Source of the DNA: Dipteris shenzhenensis
Taxonomy: Eukaryota > Polypodiophyta > Polypodiopsida > Gleicheniales
NCBI GenBank assembly: GCA_047967505.1
Contig: CM106540.1
Direction: 5' to 3' (one strand)
DNA length: 64,000 nucleotides
Both the position numbers and the translations under genes were made by a program. The notes under the pieces are model-generated. The model made no database searches, had not been told where the DNA came from, and saw nothing but the letters and a program-made list of their open reading frames with translations. Below, one piece after another: positions 31,950 through 44,086 of the stretch (position 1 is the stretch's first letter; each line of letters begins with the position of its first letter).

Positions 31950-34648
31950 AGAGCATAATTGGTGGTTTCAACCTGAATTGCTTTGCCTTTCTGAGCATAT
32001 GTCAATTTGGTTGGTGGTCTGCTTTCCCTAGTAGACTGTTTGAGCTGCTATGGCTCTGCTTGGGGTGTTGTTGGCAATTCTTGCTCTTCTTCATCAACCT
32101 GTTCTATAGATGATTGTGAAGTCGATGCTTCTATCTCCTGTGTAGGTGAGGTTTTCCATTCTGATTCCTCATCAAAGATTACATCTCTGGAGATAATGAC
32201 TTTGCGGTTGATGGGATCATACAACTTGTATGCTTTGTTTTCTTCACTGTAGCCAACCATGATGCATTTGCATGACTTTGCATCCAATTTCCTACGGTGA
32301 TTATCATGTATGTGGGCATACGCAATGCAACCAAATATGCGGGGTTGCCCAATGTGTGGCTTGTGTCCAGTGAATGCTTCATAAGGAGTCATACCTTGAA
32401 TCGGTTCGGTAGGAAGCTGATTAAGGAAATAGTTTGCTGTGGCTATTGCTTCTACCCAATACTGATTCGGAAGATGCCTTTCACCAAGCATTGCTCTAGC
32501 ACTGTCTACTAAAGTCCCATTTTTCCTTTCAGCTCTTGCATTCTGCTGAGGAGTATTTGCACATGTGAATTGTCTTCGAATGCCATGATTTCTGCAAAAG
32601 TTGATGAGTGCTGAAGGCATGTATTCACCCTTTCTATCTAATCTCATGACTTTGATCTTTCTGCCTGGCTAGTTTCCTACCACGGCTTTGAATTCTTGAA
32701 ATCTAGAAAACACTTTAGATTTCTCTTTAAGAAAGTAGACCCAACAACATCTACTGTAGTCGTTGATGAAAGTCAAGTAGTAAAGTGAACCATTGATGCT
32801 ACGAGTCTAGGCATAACCCCATACATCTGTATGTATCAAATCAAGAATACCTCGTGCACGAGAGATACTTCTGACAAAGTTGGTTCGCATTTGTTTGCCG
32901 GAGCAGCATGCTTCACAAACTTTTCCAAGAAACTGTAGCTTTAGAATCCCAATTGCCATATTTTGATTCTTGAGATCTAACAAGTACTTGAAGTTGACAT
33001 GACCATATCTCTTGTGACATTTTGCAGATAGTGGCATTTGTTGTGGTTGAGCTGACATGGCATGCTTATCTGGTACTGTAGCTAGCATTCTATATAAGCA
33101 TCCTTCCTTGACACCTTTTGCTACTAGCTGACATCTTTAGGATTTTTTTCTGATAGTGCATTCATTATCGTTGAAGATGACTCTGTAATTGTGTTCCTTC
33201 ATTTGACCTACTGACAAAAGGTTCTTGCTGAGCTTCGGAACATAGAGCACATCTTTCACCAATCCTTTCGTACCAATGAAATTGTTCATAGGGATAACAC
33301 CTGTCCCTTGAACTGGATTTGGTGTATTGTCTGTTGTGTAGATGACATTTTTCTATCCTTCTAATGGCTTCATTTCTGTGAACCATTCCTGATGATTTGT
33401 CATGTGAGATGATGCACCACTGTTGATATACCAAGGATCATATTCCACTTGGATGACTTGATAGTTGAAATCCTCTTTGGGATTGAAATCAGAGTCTAGA
33501 TACACTAGTCTAGATACACTGTATCAGTCTCATGCATTTCCTCGCTTACAAGAAACATATTCCCATGTTCATTTGCAAATTGACTGTAACTAGAATGTCC
33601 ACCACGATGATTTCCTCTTCCTCAGAAATTCCCTCAATTACTGCTGGATTGACCACCTTGGTCGTACTGCTTTTTGTGGCAATCTCTTTCATAGTGTCCA
33701 AACTTGTGACAGTAGTTGCACTGAATGTTTGACACATTGGTGGATGCATTCCCTTGTCCTTGAAATCTTCCTCGGTTGGAATGATTTCCTCTTTGCTTAT
33801 TTTGATGTTGCTTAGGATGATGCTGATGCTGATTCTGATTTTGCTGATGATGACCACTTTTCTGATATGATCTACCTCTTCCTATGCCTTTGCCTCTGCT
33901 TCTGTCTAAAGCTGTGAATGGCTGATCATTAGAATGGCCTTTACGTGCTTGAATGGCCTGAGTCCTGAGTTCTTCACCAAGTAGGACTGTGACTGAAGTT
34001 CTTCCAGTGTCAAAATTTGCCATTGGATGGCAATACTCTAGACTAGATTCTCGTATCCCTCTCCTAGTCCATTCAGAATGACTTGAACCATTTCTACGGG
34101 GTTCATTGTCTCTCCTACTGCTGCAAGTTGATTGTTGTAGTCTTTTATGCAGAGTACATAAGCATGACCGGTTTCACTGCTGTTGCAGAAACTCTGGTTG
34201 ATTTGGTTTCTCAAGGTGAGAATCCTAGATGTGTTCTTGGACTCATAGAGAGCTGTGAACATATCCCATGCTTCTTTCGATGTCTTGATTGTGTTAAGCT
34301 ATCCTAGCATGACATCTTGCATATTCTGCTTGATCAGACGATAGGCGTACTTGTCTTTCTTATCCCATTTTGCTTGAGCTCTCGAGCAATGGTAGGATCT
34401 GCTATTGGTGCGAAAATTGTTTGTGTAGATGTAGATCCCATTGTAGATCCCGTTGCTAGTGTTGTGATAGCAGATGGAGTAGAGCTACTTGTGGCTGGAT
34501 CGTCCAATGGTCTAGGTGTAGACCCATCGACATACTCCCATTTGTCCTGAAGTACAAGAATGGTCTCCATTCGATATTTCCATGTACCATAATTGGAGTT
34601 GTCTAACTTAGCTGATGTCTCTAGATTGAGGTTGCTAGTCGTAGACAT
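31950..34648 (-). pseudogene. Ty1/Copia gag-protease-integrase, decayed (minus strand)
   Basis: Different Copia family from elements A and B. Read right to left: gag starts ATG 34648 (KLDNSNYGTWKYRMETIL), frameshifts near 34370, continues (AWDMFTALYESKNT, VQVILNGLGEGYE) to a CCHC knuckle CNYCHKFGHYERDCHKK near 33700. Protease: WYINSGASSHMT near 33430, where the active-site Asp is Asn. GAG-pre-integrase: RYGHVNFKYLLDL; VCEACCSGKQ. Integrase: LIHTDVWGYA (Asp kept), then after a gap VMRLDRKGEYMPSALINF (a diverged second-Asp region), QNARAERKNGTLVDSARAM (Glu kept), FGCIAYAHI, SRDVIFDEESEW. The pre-RT linker (STRESRPPTKLTYAQ, TNYALMT) ends at 31950. Reverse transcriptase and LTRs are missing or unrecognised. 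Dead by frameshifts and stops. Confidence 0.85.
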
Positions 34649-35400
34649 GGTGCAAGAAATGTACTCAAAAGTATCGTGAAAATCTCTGTACGAATCAACT
34701 GCAAGTACATTGACTATGCCAAGTGAAATCTTTGAACCGTTAGTGAATATAGAACTGCAATATATAAATATGATCTGTATTACAAGGCTTGTGGCAATGA
34801 TGCCAGGAATAGCCAAGAGGCTTTACAAGGCTGAAATGATGTGCACGATGCCGTGAGATAGCCAAATATGCTTTACAATGGTGGCATGTGTGTGTGAAAT
34901 CAAGTGCTATCTGCACACTGAAACAATCTACAATGCCTCTGTGCTCTCTGAGTCTGCTCACTAAATTGATGAACGTAAGGTTTTAGGTAATGTAATGATG
35001 TGAAACTGTATGTGAGTGTATGGGCTGACTCCAAGTAGGTACTAGTCAGGAATTTCGGGCATGGCTTAGATTGGCAACTTGGGGAAATTCAAAGCGTCCC
35101 CTCTATGGTGATCTAGTCTACTCTGATCTAGATCTATATCAACCATCGATCGATGAAAGTACAGCAAATAATTCATTTTCTTTTGTTCTTTTCAAGTGCT
35201 AGGTCAGATGCATCCATGTAGAGGCAAATGTACATGAAGAAAGTGGTTTTGTCGACGAGGCTAAAATATGAGTGTAACTTGTGTCGAAATGTGCGTGTGA
35301 TATGACGAGCACGTAGAGCACAAAAAACGAGCGACTTTTCTTTTTGAAGCACCCTCAACTTCTTCCTGGATCAAGAGATACGACTTGATCTAGGTGGAGG
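34649..35400. other. 5' flank of the minus-strand Copia remnant, no gene
   Basis: No domain recognised. On the minus strand a stretch TGGCATCATTGCC (34794-34806) is a weak primer-site candidate upstream of gag, but no LTR border could be fixed. Short repeats of GxTTTACAAxGxTG occur near 34820 and 34870. Confidence 0.35.
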
Positions 35401-35404
35401 GACA

Positions 35405-35960
35405 AAAGGAGTGCAAATGGTGCTCAATGATGATGTGTCACTGTGGGTCACATGCAGTGATGATGTGGCACTATGCCTAGCAAGAGGTGTGCCAGTGAAG
35501 CCCTGTGCTAAGGTGGTAGGAGTGGTCACATTAAGTGACTATGGAGCACTGTGTGTGCCTGCAGAGGTCAGTGCTGATTGGATAGCTCAGGTGGCACAGA
35601 TGATGATGCCAGCAGATGATGTGGCAATGTTGACGTGGTAGATGACATGGCACAAATGACATGGTAGATGATGTGTCACTGATGATGTGGCATTGGTAAC
35701 ATGTCCTTGATGATGTGGTAGTGGTGACGTGGCACTGATGATGTGTTAGTCGATGATGACATGGTAGATAAGATGATGTGGTAGATGAGCTAATGTGGTA
35801 ATCGTGCCACGTGTCAAGAATTGAGAGGCTTATCTACCATGTGGCAGATAAGATGACTTGGCATATGACTAGCATGATGCTGATGTGGCAGACTAATGAG
35901 GCTGCTGATGTGGTATGTAGATAGGATGTGCCACATGTCATGATTTGGTTAACTGGAATC
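35405..35960. repeat. Degenerate TGATGATGTGGCA short-repeat tract
   Basis: Loose array of GATGATGTGGCAxTG, GACATGGTAGATGA and ATGTGGTAGATGA words, about 20 recognisable occurrences without fixed period. On the minus strand the units read TGCCACATCATCA. Similar words (GATGTGGCATATTA, TCTGCCACGTGGCAT) recur at 59400-59500 next to the related LTR fragment. Confidence 0.6.
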
Positions 35961-37110
35961 TTTTGTAGATTCTGACAGAATCAAGAAGATTCCATCGTCG
36001 AAAGGCTTGAGCAGAGAGTGAGCCGGCGGGCTGGTGTCCTTCATTGCATGGCGATGACAGGAGTTGTGACAAAGAAGCTGAGGGTGGCATGGTTGATTAC
36101 ATGAACTGCTAGGAGGCGCTGTTGACTGGCTTTGTGCTGGGGTGTTGGCGGTGTTGAAGCTAGAGCCGTGGAAGGAGTTTGTTGGAGGAGGCTATGCATT
36201 GGCTACTAGTTTGTGGCGCTCTTGTGTAGGCTTGAGCACTGAAGTGGAAGCATTGTAGAGGAGCCTTCGTTGTAGTAGATTTTGTGAGTCTGCTAGTAGA
36301 TAGGCTGTGCCACTACTTGTCATCATGGAGGCTGCTGTCTTGACCGTGAGCTGGTCTGCCAAAGGAACTTGGGCTAGCATTCAAAGCTATGGTGTAAGAG
36401 TCGGGCTGTAGTAGTGCTATATTTGAGAGCTATGTTGTAGTAGTCGGGTTGCATTGACATCCTTTTGCTGTAGTAGCATATGGAAGCTTGGCCTTCCAAG
36501 GTAAAGCTAGAGTCCTTTGTAGAGGAGCTTGAGGAGGCGACTGGTTCTCTTAGCGTTGCAAGTTCGACTGTGGGCAAAAGTTGTCTGCTGCTAGATGGGT
36601 CGTGCTTTTGTTTGCTGTGTGAGGCTCGTTGAAGTTGCTGAGAGGGTTACTCACTAGGTGTAGTCTTCATTGTAGAAGCATCTCGTGGTGAGAGCTGTTG
36701 TGGGAGCTTGAAGACAATAAAGCTATAGATAGACATTGGAGTAGATTTGTTGAGGAAGACCGGCCAGAACCTCTCTCTCTCTCAGTCATCAAGGATAACG
36801 ACCTCTCTATCACACAAGAACTCTCTCATAGAAACAATGAATCTCTCAAGAAGAATTCTCCCTATCTTTCTCTCTCACTCAGAGTAGAATTATGAACGGA
36901 ATGAATAACTCTCAAAGAACTCTCGAAGGAGATGAAGAATATCTCCTTTCAATGGACATAATTTTCTCTCAATGGAAGAGAATGGAACACTCAATCTCTC
37001 TTGATCTCTCAATCACTCTCACAAGAAGGATGGCACCTCAGTGGAAGGCAAAACCATGCTCTGATACCATGACAAAATATGAAGAGGGGAGAGGAGAAGA
37101 GTAGAGATGA
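35961..37110 (-). mobile_element. LTR retroelement fragment (minus strand), leader plus LTR end
   Basis: On the minus strand an LTR end ATATTTTGTCA is followed by TGGTATCAGAGC (37070-37059), a perfect initiator-Met primer site, then leader sequence running to lower coordinates. The leader has GAxAGAG-rich sequence (36770-37020) closely paralleled at 60270-60480, then G/T-rich sequence to about 35960 without recognised gag or pol. The LTR is cut off about 40-80 bases to the right by the Gypsy remnant. It may be a large non-autonomous element (LARD-like); that is an inference. Confidence 0.55.
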
Positions 37111-40100
37111 GGAGAGAGGGCACAGCTAAAGAGCACACCACAAATGACATTGAGTGTGAACTCTCAACAAGATCCACACTCCAGTTTACTATCTTGGATC
37201 TTCCCAAGGGCACCACAGCATACCAGATATTGTTGGGAAGACCATGGCTTCGAGAAGCATCGGTACTCCATGATTGGGACACCGATAGGATCAATAGCCA
37301 AAATAGAGAAACCACTGCAAAGATAAATCTGGGAACAGGGGAAGTCAAACCCACTATTCCTAGAAATGTTGAAGACACTTCTTCCACTACAGCCACCAGT
37401 CATGCATCCTCTGAACCTACCAATGCACAAAGGCCCATAGAAGAGGATATGTAAAGTGACATCAACAATTGGATACAGATGTTGGCTACAATAGATAATT
37501 GTAAAACAACACATCCAATGTTGCCAGATGTGGATGCCCAAATGATACAACTAGAAGCACCAATTCGGGATGATGAATCAGAATTAGTGGAACTGCCAGT
37601 CTTCATGACAAGCGTCAAATGGGACAGTGACCCTGAAGAGTCCATAATAGAAGGCTATGGGGCTAACATAGAGTGGGATCTGGAAACAGAAGCTGATAAT
37701 GCATCCTTGGAAGGCCAAGTATTTGACAATGACTTGACAATCCTAGAGGCACTCATGGCCATTGAATTCCCCAAGATCGATCCTCCATCACAATCCAAAA
37801 GCAACCGGTCTAGGAAAAAGAAGGAGGGTGTACAGTGCCACAAGGCCAAGATAGAGCATTTCAATGAATTTGAAAGAATGCAGACAAGAGTGGTAGAATT
37901 GTACTTGACTAAGCCCACAAAAGCACTTGACTCCCCAAATTTTAAATGGGATCCTGAAGGGCTTGAAGGTCTTTGTATGGCCGAAGAACCACTCCTTGGG
38001 AGTGCAACTCCGATTGAAAATCCATCATTGGTCTCACTAAGCAAAAAGCCTAGAAATTTCAAACCCAATGTGAGAATGAAGAGTGAAAAGGTGAATAGTA
38101 ACAAAAAAGAAGAGCAAGGGAACACAGGTGAATTGGACCAAACATATTCCAGTGGAGCTAGCAGCCAAGCAAGCACCTCAAAGTGCCATGAAGGCCTAAG
38201 GGAAATTCTCGATTACTTAAAAAACTACATTAGAGGAGAAGCAACAATAGCAATGCCTAGGCCAGTCAGGGAATCAGAGCTCAAAGAAACAGAGAATATT
38301 GAGGATACCCCAGTTTATGAAGGACCAGCCAAGACAAGGAGACTGAATCTTGCCTTGGATGGTGTAGAAGAAAAGCCCATATACATCAGTGAATAGCTCA
38401 CTTTAGAAGAAGAAAATGAATTGAAATCATTGCTAATGGAATATAGAGATTGCATGGCTTGGTCCTACAAAGAAATGAAAGGGATTTTCCCAGAAATTGC
38501 AATACATACCATACCAATAAAGGAAGGATCCAAACCAAAGGTATGTGGACCTTACATAACAAATCCCAAGTATGGCACCCATGTCTATGAAGAACTAGAA
38601 AAACTACTGGAGGTTGGTTTCATTTATGAGATCGAGCATATTGATTGGGTGTCACCAATTGTGATTGTTCCTAAGAAAAACAAGAAGCTCAGAATATGTG
38701 TGAATCTCAATAACGTCAATGCAGCAACAATCAGAGATCATTATCCCCTACCATTGACTGAAACAGTTTTAGAAAGGGTAGCATGATTTGAAGTGTATAG
38801 CTTCTTGGATGGGTTCAACGGGGAAACCAAGTACAAATTGCACCTCAAGATTAGGCAAAGATAGCATTTGCCACAGAATGGGGTATTTTTGCATACAGAG
38901 TCATGCCATTTGGCTTATGCAATGCCCCATCTACTTTTCAAAGGGTAATGTACACCGCCTTCAAGGAATTTCTCAACAAGTTCCTGCAAGTCTTCCTCGA
39001 CAACTTGTGTGTACACTCAGGGAAAAAGGATCACTTAAAATGCCTTGAAGAAGTGCTTAAAAAATGCAGCATGTATGGAATCTCTTTGAATCCTCTAAAA
39101 TGCCAATTCTTGGTCACACATGGAGTAGTCTTGGGACACAAAATCTCTCAACATGGGATTGCAACTGACATGGACAAAATAAAGATCATCATGGAACTTC
39201 CCCCCCGCTAAATGCAAAGGGAATTCAAGTCTTCATGGGACATGCTGGATACCATAGAAGATTCATACTAAGGTATGCCATGATTGCAAGGCCCCTATAC
39301 AAGCTCCTAGTCAAATTCATTTGGACAGACGAATGCGAACAAGCATTCAAAACCCTCAAGTGGAGATTAATCATAGAGCCCCTGCTCTAATGGCACCAAA
39401 TTGGGACATAGACTTTCATGTACATATTGACGGTTCCAATTATGCAGTAGGGAGTGTTATGTCAACCTAGCAAACACAACAAAGACTACCCAATATACTT
39501 TGCAAGCAGACAGCTAAATAATGCGGAGGTGAATTATAGCACAACAGAAAGAGAAGCCTTGGCAATGATCTACAGCATGAAGAAATTTCGACACAATCTA
39601 TTGGCCACTGACTTTATCTTCTACACAGATCATCAAGCCTTATTATATCTTGTGAATTGGCCATGTACCACATGCCGGATCACTCGATGGCTTCTACTGC
39701 TACTACAAGAATTCAATTTCAAATCGTATTGAGAAAGGGATCTCAACATTTCATTGCTGATCACATGTCATGATTGAGGACAGGAGAAGAGCTGAAAGGA
39801 ATAGAAGATGACCTACCAGATGCCGCATTATTTCAAATAGACGCTGTGCCTAATTGGTGTGCAGACATCATTGGGTATTTAATGGCAGGAAGACCATCTC
39901 CTGAAATGAAAGCAGTGGATGCAAGGAAACTAATTCTAAAAGCTGCACCCTATCAACTCATTGCAAGACAACTATACAAGATGGGCAAGGACCAGGTTTT
40001 AAGGAGATGTGTGATGCCACATGAGATCATGCCAATCCTCAGTGAAGCACATGAAGGCATTGCAAGTGGACATTTCCAAGGGGAAGCAATAGTAAGAAAA

Positions 40101-41063
40101 GTCCTTCTCGTAGGATACTGGTGGACAACACTTTGGTCAGATGCCTATGAATATGTCAAAAGCTATGATGTATGCCAACGAACTTCTAAACCACAATACA
40201 AACACTTCAATCCCCTAACAACAATCGTTGCACAAAAACCCTTTGAGAAATGGGGGATTGATTTAGCAAAAGGAACACAGGCACGCTACATGATTGTGGC
40301 CACAGATTACTTTACTAAGTGGGGCTGAAGCTAAAGCCATCAGAAAGGTAGATGCCAAAAGCATAACAAGGTTCTTATACGAGAATGTGATCACTCGATT
40401 TGGATGTCCCATTGAAATTGTGTCAGATAGAGGCACACATTTTGTCAATGAGGTAATCCAAGAACTCTTGTTTGGCTTTATAGTGATCCATAGAAAGAGC
40501 ACACCTTACTACCCTGAAGGGAATGGACAAGCCGAATCCACCAACAAAATTCTATGTATTGTCCTCACCAAGGTAGTAGAACCAAAGCGTTCTGAATGGG
40601 AAGAGAAACTAAATGCAGCCTTATGGGCATATAGAACCACAATCAAGGTCAATATAGGAAATACACCTTTTCAATTGGTGTACAGCCTTGAAGCTGTGGT
40701 CTCACTGGAATTTGTAATACCTAGTCTACACATAGCAGTACAAGAATGCATGGGAAATCATGAATCACTGAAAGAAAGACTCTACCAATTGGAGAAGCAT
40801 ATAGAGACCAGATTAGTTGCCTACCATGCCATGATAATAGAAAAACGAAGAAGGAAGGCATGGTTTGATAGAAACCTCAAAGAAAAAGACATTAAGGAAG
40901 GTGAACTGGTTCTGTTGTACAGTACCAAAGTCCATAAGGGCAACCTCAAATTTCTACGTCAAGGATCCTATAGAGTCAAAAAAATGAATTCTATCAGAGC
41001 TGGAAAGCCATCCCTGACAATAATGAAGATTTGGGGGTCCCAAGTTTTCCATAGTTACGACTA
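37108..41063 (+). pseudogene. Gypsy polyprotein (PR-RT-RNaseH-IN), decayed
   Basis: Protease C-terminus: AYQILLGRPWLREA, HDWDTDR (37230). A 300-residue acidic, Ser-rich linker follows (37479-38393). Reverse transcriptase (38400-39210): KPKVCGPY, WVSPIVIVPKKNKKLRICVN, YPLPLTETVL, YSFLDGFNG, VMPFGLCNAPSTFQRVM, and the catalytic box reads VFLDNLCVH, the second Asp changed to Asn. RNase H (39230-39730): GHAGYHRRFI, PIYFASRQLNNAEVNYSTTE, TDHQALLYLVN. Integrase (39774-41063): HEGIASGHFQGEA zinc-finger region, CQRTSKPQ, FEKWGIDL (first Asp), IVSDRGTHFVNE (second Asp), YYPEGNGQAESTNK (Glu), then WAYRTT. No chromodomain seen. At least six frame breaks (38394, 38785, 38870, 39212, 39390, 40326). Confidence 0.9.
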
Positions 41064-41826
41064 GATTGTTTCACGAGCACTCACTAGCATATGTATGCCT
41101 TCGCACATATAGGTAGTTTCAATTGATTTCAACCTAGGGCTCAGAGGTGATGATGGAGTCCTAGTTGCCCTATGATTCCCTTAGCAAATTAAGCATATAG
41201 GAGGAATGCCTACCTCACTAGTCATGCATAGTGCACCCACACATTTTGAGCACCACAAATAAATTTCACAAATAAAATCCCCAAGAGATACTTGCTTTAA
41301 ATCCACACACATAGCACCCTCATCACAAAAAGAGTAAAATGCATTAGCCACTCACAAAAGAAACATGCACTCTTGGCACATGGCACTATATTGGCAGTAT
41401 CAAACTGGGACCTGATTCATGTGTGCAATGCCAGGGTGAAGACAGTCCAATAAGATGGGAAAAAGGTCTACAACGCCATTGGTGGCAAAGCGACACCATG
41501 CCAAACAGCTTAAGCCTCAACCTCAATAGCCCTCCTCAAATCACCAACTTGAAGAAGGACACGGTGCATAATCCCTTACCTAGAGGTCAGCACCAAAACG
41601 ACCATGGCTAGTGGTTCTAGATAGTGATACTGATGAGAAAATAAATGCAACATGCCAAGAAGAAATGCCACAGAACCAAGGGATACTAGAGGCATGAGAA
41701 ATTGAGCCAGACCGATTCACTATGCAAGATGTAGGTGCAGAACACCTTGAGGACCAGACCAACAAAGAGCTAGCAACAGATGGAACAATACAGCTTGTAT
41801 GGCCATGAGTAGACTCAGCATTTGCC
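41064..41826 (+). other. Spacer between integrase and extra region
   Basis: About 760 bases without recognised coding sequence; begins right after the integrase stop. Some plus-strand text near 41640-41820 is coding-like with stops and may be the worn start of the following region. Confidence 0.4.
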
Positions 41827-44086
41827 ATGTCACCCAATGCTTACAACTTCTTGCAATCAAAGGGACTAGGTAGTCTTTTTAAGAAGCTAAAATACTTCTC
41901 ACCAACACCTGCTATGACAGAATACATTTGTCAATTCATAACGTCATATAAAAGTAGAGAGTTGGAGAAAGAGAAGTATGGAATAATAACATATAAAGAA
42001 AAGACCTTACAAATGTACCTCAGTAGATCCACTATGCAAGATTCTTTCTCATTTCTAGATGCATAAGAAGAATATCCAAAGAAACATTTGGATGCAAGAT
42101 TCTTTGAAATTCAAGATTTATTCTCACCTAACACAAAGTCACAAAGCAGGGGAATATGCCATGATATGATTCTGGACCCCATATGCAAAGAGGCAGCTAA
42201 GCTTTTGGCTAACATTTTCAATCATTCAGGAGCGAGAAAAAACTATATGTTAGTAAAAACTCTTACACTCCTTGGTAGAGCAAAACTACAAGATTGGGCT
42301 CAACACGTATCTTTGCTGCTAACCAATTATGGGCAAAAGCTACATTGCCCATCTATTGGCCATAATAATTGGGTTTGCAATAGAGCAAGAGGATGACTCT
42401 ACACCCCTCTCAACACAAGATATAGAGGACTTTGAAGCATTGATATTTTTTCTAGAATGGGAATTAGACCCTCCACCTACTCTCAAAGAGGATAGCATGG
42501 AAGGGCAACAATCCAAACAGACTCCAGAGAATGACAATGTGGAACTCTGCCAAAGAATATTGCAACTCAGTTCAATCTTGCTCCTGCAACAAAAGGACTT
42601 GAGCATGGAAATCCAAGAGGATACCATTCCACATAATGACTTTGCAAGAGAGCCAAATAACATACCTCTCCAGGAATCACAAGTCACCAATATTGACAAC
42701 TCCACGACTCTAGAGTCACAACCCCCAAATGTCTCGTGGCACCATACAACAGACTGTTGTTCAAGTCATAGGTCAAAATTCCACATGGGCACATGGGAAT
42801 GAACTGTATGACCAATACAAACAAGGCCATAGCACATTCCAGATCATACAACATCATAGCCAATAGTTACAACAATGGTCTCAATTATTTGCTACCATGG
42901 TGTCAGATGAGCAGGAAAGAGAAATGGAAAGACAGATGCTCCCATCACTCCAATCCAAGTTGCAAAGTGCCGAGATTGAAATTATGAAGCTCAAGGAAAG
43001 CATGGCAGAACAAATGCAGTAACAACTCCTTGCACACAATGCTCTAGTAGAAAGTAGAGAGGATGCCCTACACACCATGGTTTCTCTCCAAGATAAACAC
43101 CTACAGCTATCTAAGGCCTTGAACCAAAAGGAAAAGGTCGAGTTATCCCTCTCCCATATGCAAGCCACTTGTAATGATATAAAAAAGGAATTGGTGCAAT
43201 TAAATGAAAGATTATTACTTAAAGAGGATCAGCTACATAAACAATGAGTTGCAAAATAGCCTCAAAGAGGGTGAACGTCAAATTCAAGCACTAGAGAAGG
43301 AAGGCATGGAATCAACGGAGATACTTGTGCACACCAAAGCAGAACTGGACACTCAAGGACAAGAGATACTCCAACTCCACGTGCTTAATGATCAATTTCC
43401 AGGGCATCCAAAAGTAGCTCAACAATTCAATACTCTAAAGCTAGCATACACCTCCACATTGGGTAAGTATAAAGATAAGTGCACGGAGTGGCAAAATCAA
43501 AAAGCTATAATTTCCAAGTTGGAAATTCAACTACTGGGTCAAGCTAATGATGATATGGAGGGGTCAGCACAAGATCTTTTGATACAAGGCATCACTACAT
43601 TATACCAAGAGCTTGTTGCAGTCCTCCAGCAAGAGGATCACCTTGAAGGAAGAATATGCATACTCTGGAAACACTTGCAAATCAAAATGTTACATGCAGT
43701 ATCTGTTGATTGGACCAGACCAGTAAGCACAACGAATCTCTAAGATCTATATGAGCACATGGATGAAGACAAGAGGAATGTGTTCTGTCTCTTAGTGCAT
43801 GCAAATCTCATACAGGTAAAGGCTGATGCAATACTACATTATGAATGCTTGATGGGAAGCCCCCCTCTTCGGGTAATAGCCGGCGGACTCCTACCTTTAC
43901 TGCAACAATCACCAGTAACTTCCATGGGATACAACTCCCAAAAAAATCCAAATTAAAGCTATCAATGCCTACCAAAAGCAACAGGGATCTGCGAGAGGAA
44001 TATGTGGTCTACCTTCAATCTAATCTCCCCTATCTTGCTGTGACAATAAAAAATGATATTTTTGTTTTGAAACTTGTGGGAGGATT
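41827..44086 (+). pseudogene. Extra coiled-coil coding region downstream of Gypsy integrase
   Basis: Frames 41827-42396 (one TAG at 42064) encode a helical, Lys-rich stretch (SKGLGSLFKKLKYFSPTPAM, DPICKEAAKLLANIF, LLGRAKLQDWAQHVSLLL). After a frameshift at about 42350, 42370-42720 is acidic and Gln-rich. From 42860 to 43740 the reading is a long heptad-type coiled coil: EQEREMERQMLPSLQSKLQ, EIEIMKLKESMAEQ, KKELVQLNERLLLKEDQL, NNELQNSLKEGERQIQALEK, with a stop at 43018 and a shift near 43240. A last piece runs to about 43955. I recognise no family. Position after pol and before the 3' LTR is that of env-like or accessory genes in some plant Gypsy lineages, but no transmembrane segment or signal peptide is visible. 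Confidence 0.55.

Noticed and set aside
31942-31956. Primer-site-like TGGTCATAAGAGCAT on the plus strand after the three-copy repeat, with a TATA-like site upstream, suggesting a plus-strand LTR element.
   Set aside because: The same bases read TNYALMT on the minus strand, continuous with the Copia linker to the right, and the match needs an indel to fit TGGTATCAGAGC. No plus-strand gag follows.
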